From Dehalobacterium formicoaceticum (GTDB taxonomy: Bacteria > Bacillota > Dehalobacteriia > Dehalobacteriales > Dehalobacteriaceae), in NCBI RefSeq assembly GCF_002224645.1, contig NZ_CP022121.1:1184501-1248500 (forward strand): a DNA stretch of 64,000 nt, given 5' to 3'. The position numbers were made by a program, and so were the translations under genes. Positions 63,388 through 64,000 of this stretch are shown here, in pieces (positions within the stretch are counted from its first letter, which is position 1; each line of letters begins with the position of its first letter). The notes beneath the pieces were generated by a model that saw only the letters and a program-made list of their open reading frames with translations, was not told the DNA's origin and made no database searches.

Positions 63388-64000
63388 ATGAAACCCAAAG
63401 TTCAAGCTCTGGTCGTAGGAATAATCGTCTTTTTCGTCGTGCTTTTCATTGGGTTTGGCGTTTTCGGCCGTTACTTTTTTCCGGGACCCAACCCGCCAGA
63501 AGAGACGATGGTAGAGCATAATGAAGAAGATGCCACGGAGCCGCCGGCAGAAGAAATATTTCCTTATCGTTGTCCTTTTGACGGAACCCCGCTTAAAGAA
63601 CTGCCTCTGCGTCCGGTGGTAGTTGCTATTGATAATTTAGCCGCAGCCCGTCCCCAATCCGGTTTGAGTCAGGCAGATTTAATTTATGAGGTTCCCGCGG
63701 AAGGTGGGATTACCCGATTCTTAGCTTTTTATTATCATGGTCAGGCGGAAAAGATCGGTCCCATCCGAAGCGCCCGTCCTTATCTGGCTGCCATTGCCCA
63801 GGAATGGCAGGGGGTATTTATTCATGTGGGGGAAAGCCCCCAGGCTCAGACATTTTTTAAAAGAGAAGATCTGGATCATATCAACGAAATGTTTCATGCC
63901 CAGGGGTTTTGGCGGGAACGAAGCCGCAAGGCCCCTCATAATCTATATAGCAGCAGTAAAAACCTTTGGCAGGAGATTACAAAAAAGGGCTGGGATGAAC
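63388..64000 (+). CDS. DUF3048 (YerB-like) membrane-anchored protein, 3' end outside window
   Basis: The visible 204 codons encode one N-terminal membrane span (about 8-30, VGIIVFFVVLFIGFGVFG), a Pro/Glu-rich linker, and the start of a DUF3048 domain: RPVVVAIDNLAAARPQSGLS, EVPAEGGITRFLAFYYH, KIGPIRSARPYLAAIAQEW. There is no lipobox cysteine. ATG at 63388 follows ATGGAGGGGGAAGCCC. Function of YerB-like proteins is not established. The frame is open at the window edge. Confidence 0.88.
   Translation, partial: MKPKVQALVVGIIVFFVVLFIGFGVFGRYFFPGPNPPEETMVEHNEEDATEPPAEEIFPYRCPFDGTPLKELPLRPVVVAIDNLAAARPQSGLSQADLIYEVPAEGGITRFLAFYYHGQAEKIGPIRSARPYLAAIAQEWQGVFIHVGESPQAQTFFKREDLDHINEMFHAQGFWRERSRKAPHNLYSSSKNLWQEITKKGWDE

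Overview
The window reads as chromosomal DNA of an anaerobic, spore-forming, acetogen-like Firmicute, probably near the Peptococcaceae/Desulfitobacteriaceae (an inference from gene content, not from any search). Pointers are the rpoA-rplQ-ecfA1A2T-truA-rplM-rpsI order, sporulation genes (cwlD, yqfC, yqfD), formate-tetrahydrofolate ligase, a corrinoid-activating iron-sulfur protein, and several MttB-family corrinoid methyltransferases. One mttB carries an in-frame TAG at the pyrrolysine position, and a PylD homologue lies about 10 kb upstream, so the organism very probably uses pyrrolysine.

Layout. 0-5.2 kb: end of the ribosomal protein operon, ECF transporter energising module, truA, rplM-rpsI. 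5.2-11.7 kb: a DHA2 exporter, moaC-mog, a CwlD-like amidase, the AmmeMemoRadiSam genes (Memo-AMMECR1 fusion plus radical SAM enzyme) and a YajQ protein. 12-17.8 kb: argCJBDG behind a promoter with an ArgR-like palindrome. 18-22.1 kb: fhs, pylD, larA-like. 22.2-24 kb: two related small acidic/Cys-containing proteins and a HEPN-like protein. 24-39.5 kb: methylated-amine region with a corrinoid activator, a rifampicin-phosphotransferase-like protein, a sigma-54 activator, a sigma-54 promoter, mttB(Pyl), mttC, two non-Pyl MttB paralogues and two BCCT carriers. 39.6-50.3 kb: secreted subtilase with 14 RCC1 repeats, a giant YD-repeat protein with an in-frame TAG, an IS3-type insertion and decayed RHS remnants. 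50.3-64 kb: nadE, argH, degV, a Crp/Fnr regulator divergent from a ferredoxin-like protein, a GNAT of the short ArgA type, and the yqfC-yqfD-phoH-pgpH-ybeY-dgkA block, ending inside a DUF3048 lipoprotein-like gene.

How it works together. BCCT carriers would import betaine-like quaternary amines. MttB-type enzymes would move a methyl group to the MttC corrinoid protein, the activator would re-reduce inactive Co(II) corrinoid, and the methyl group would enter the tetrahydrofolate pathway to which Fhs belongs. The corrinoid-to-THF methyltransferase, PylS, PylB, PylC and tRNA-Pyl are not in the window. Arginine synthesis is split: argCJBDG at 12-18 kb, argH at 52 kb, the argA-like gene at 57 kb, and no argF.

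Quality note. Four otherwise intact genes (argJ, pylD, the second BCCT gene, the subtilase) each carry a one-base frame break in a run of six A or T. These may be homopolymer sequence errors; the argJ one also matches a canonical -1 slippery heptamer. The in-frame TAG codons are not of this kind.
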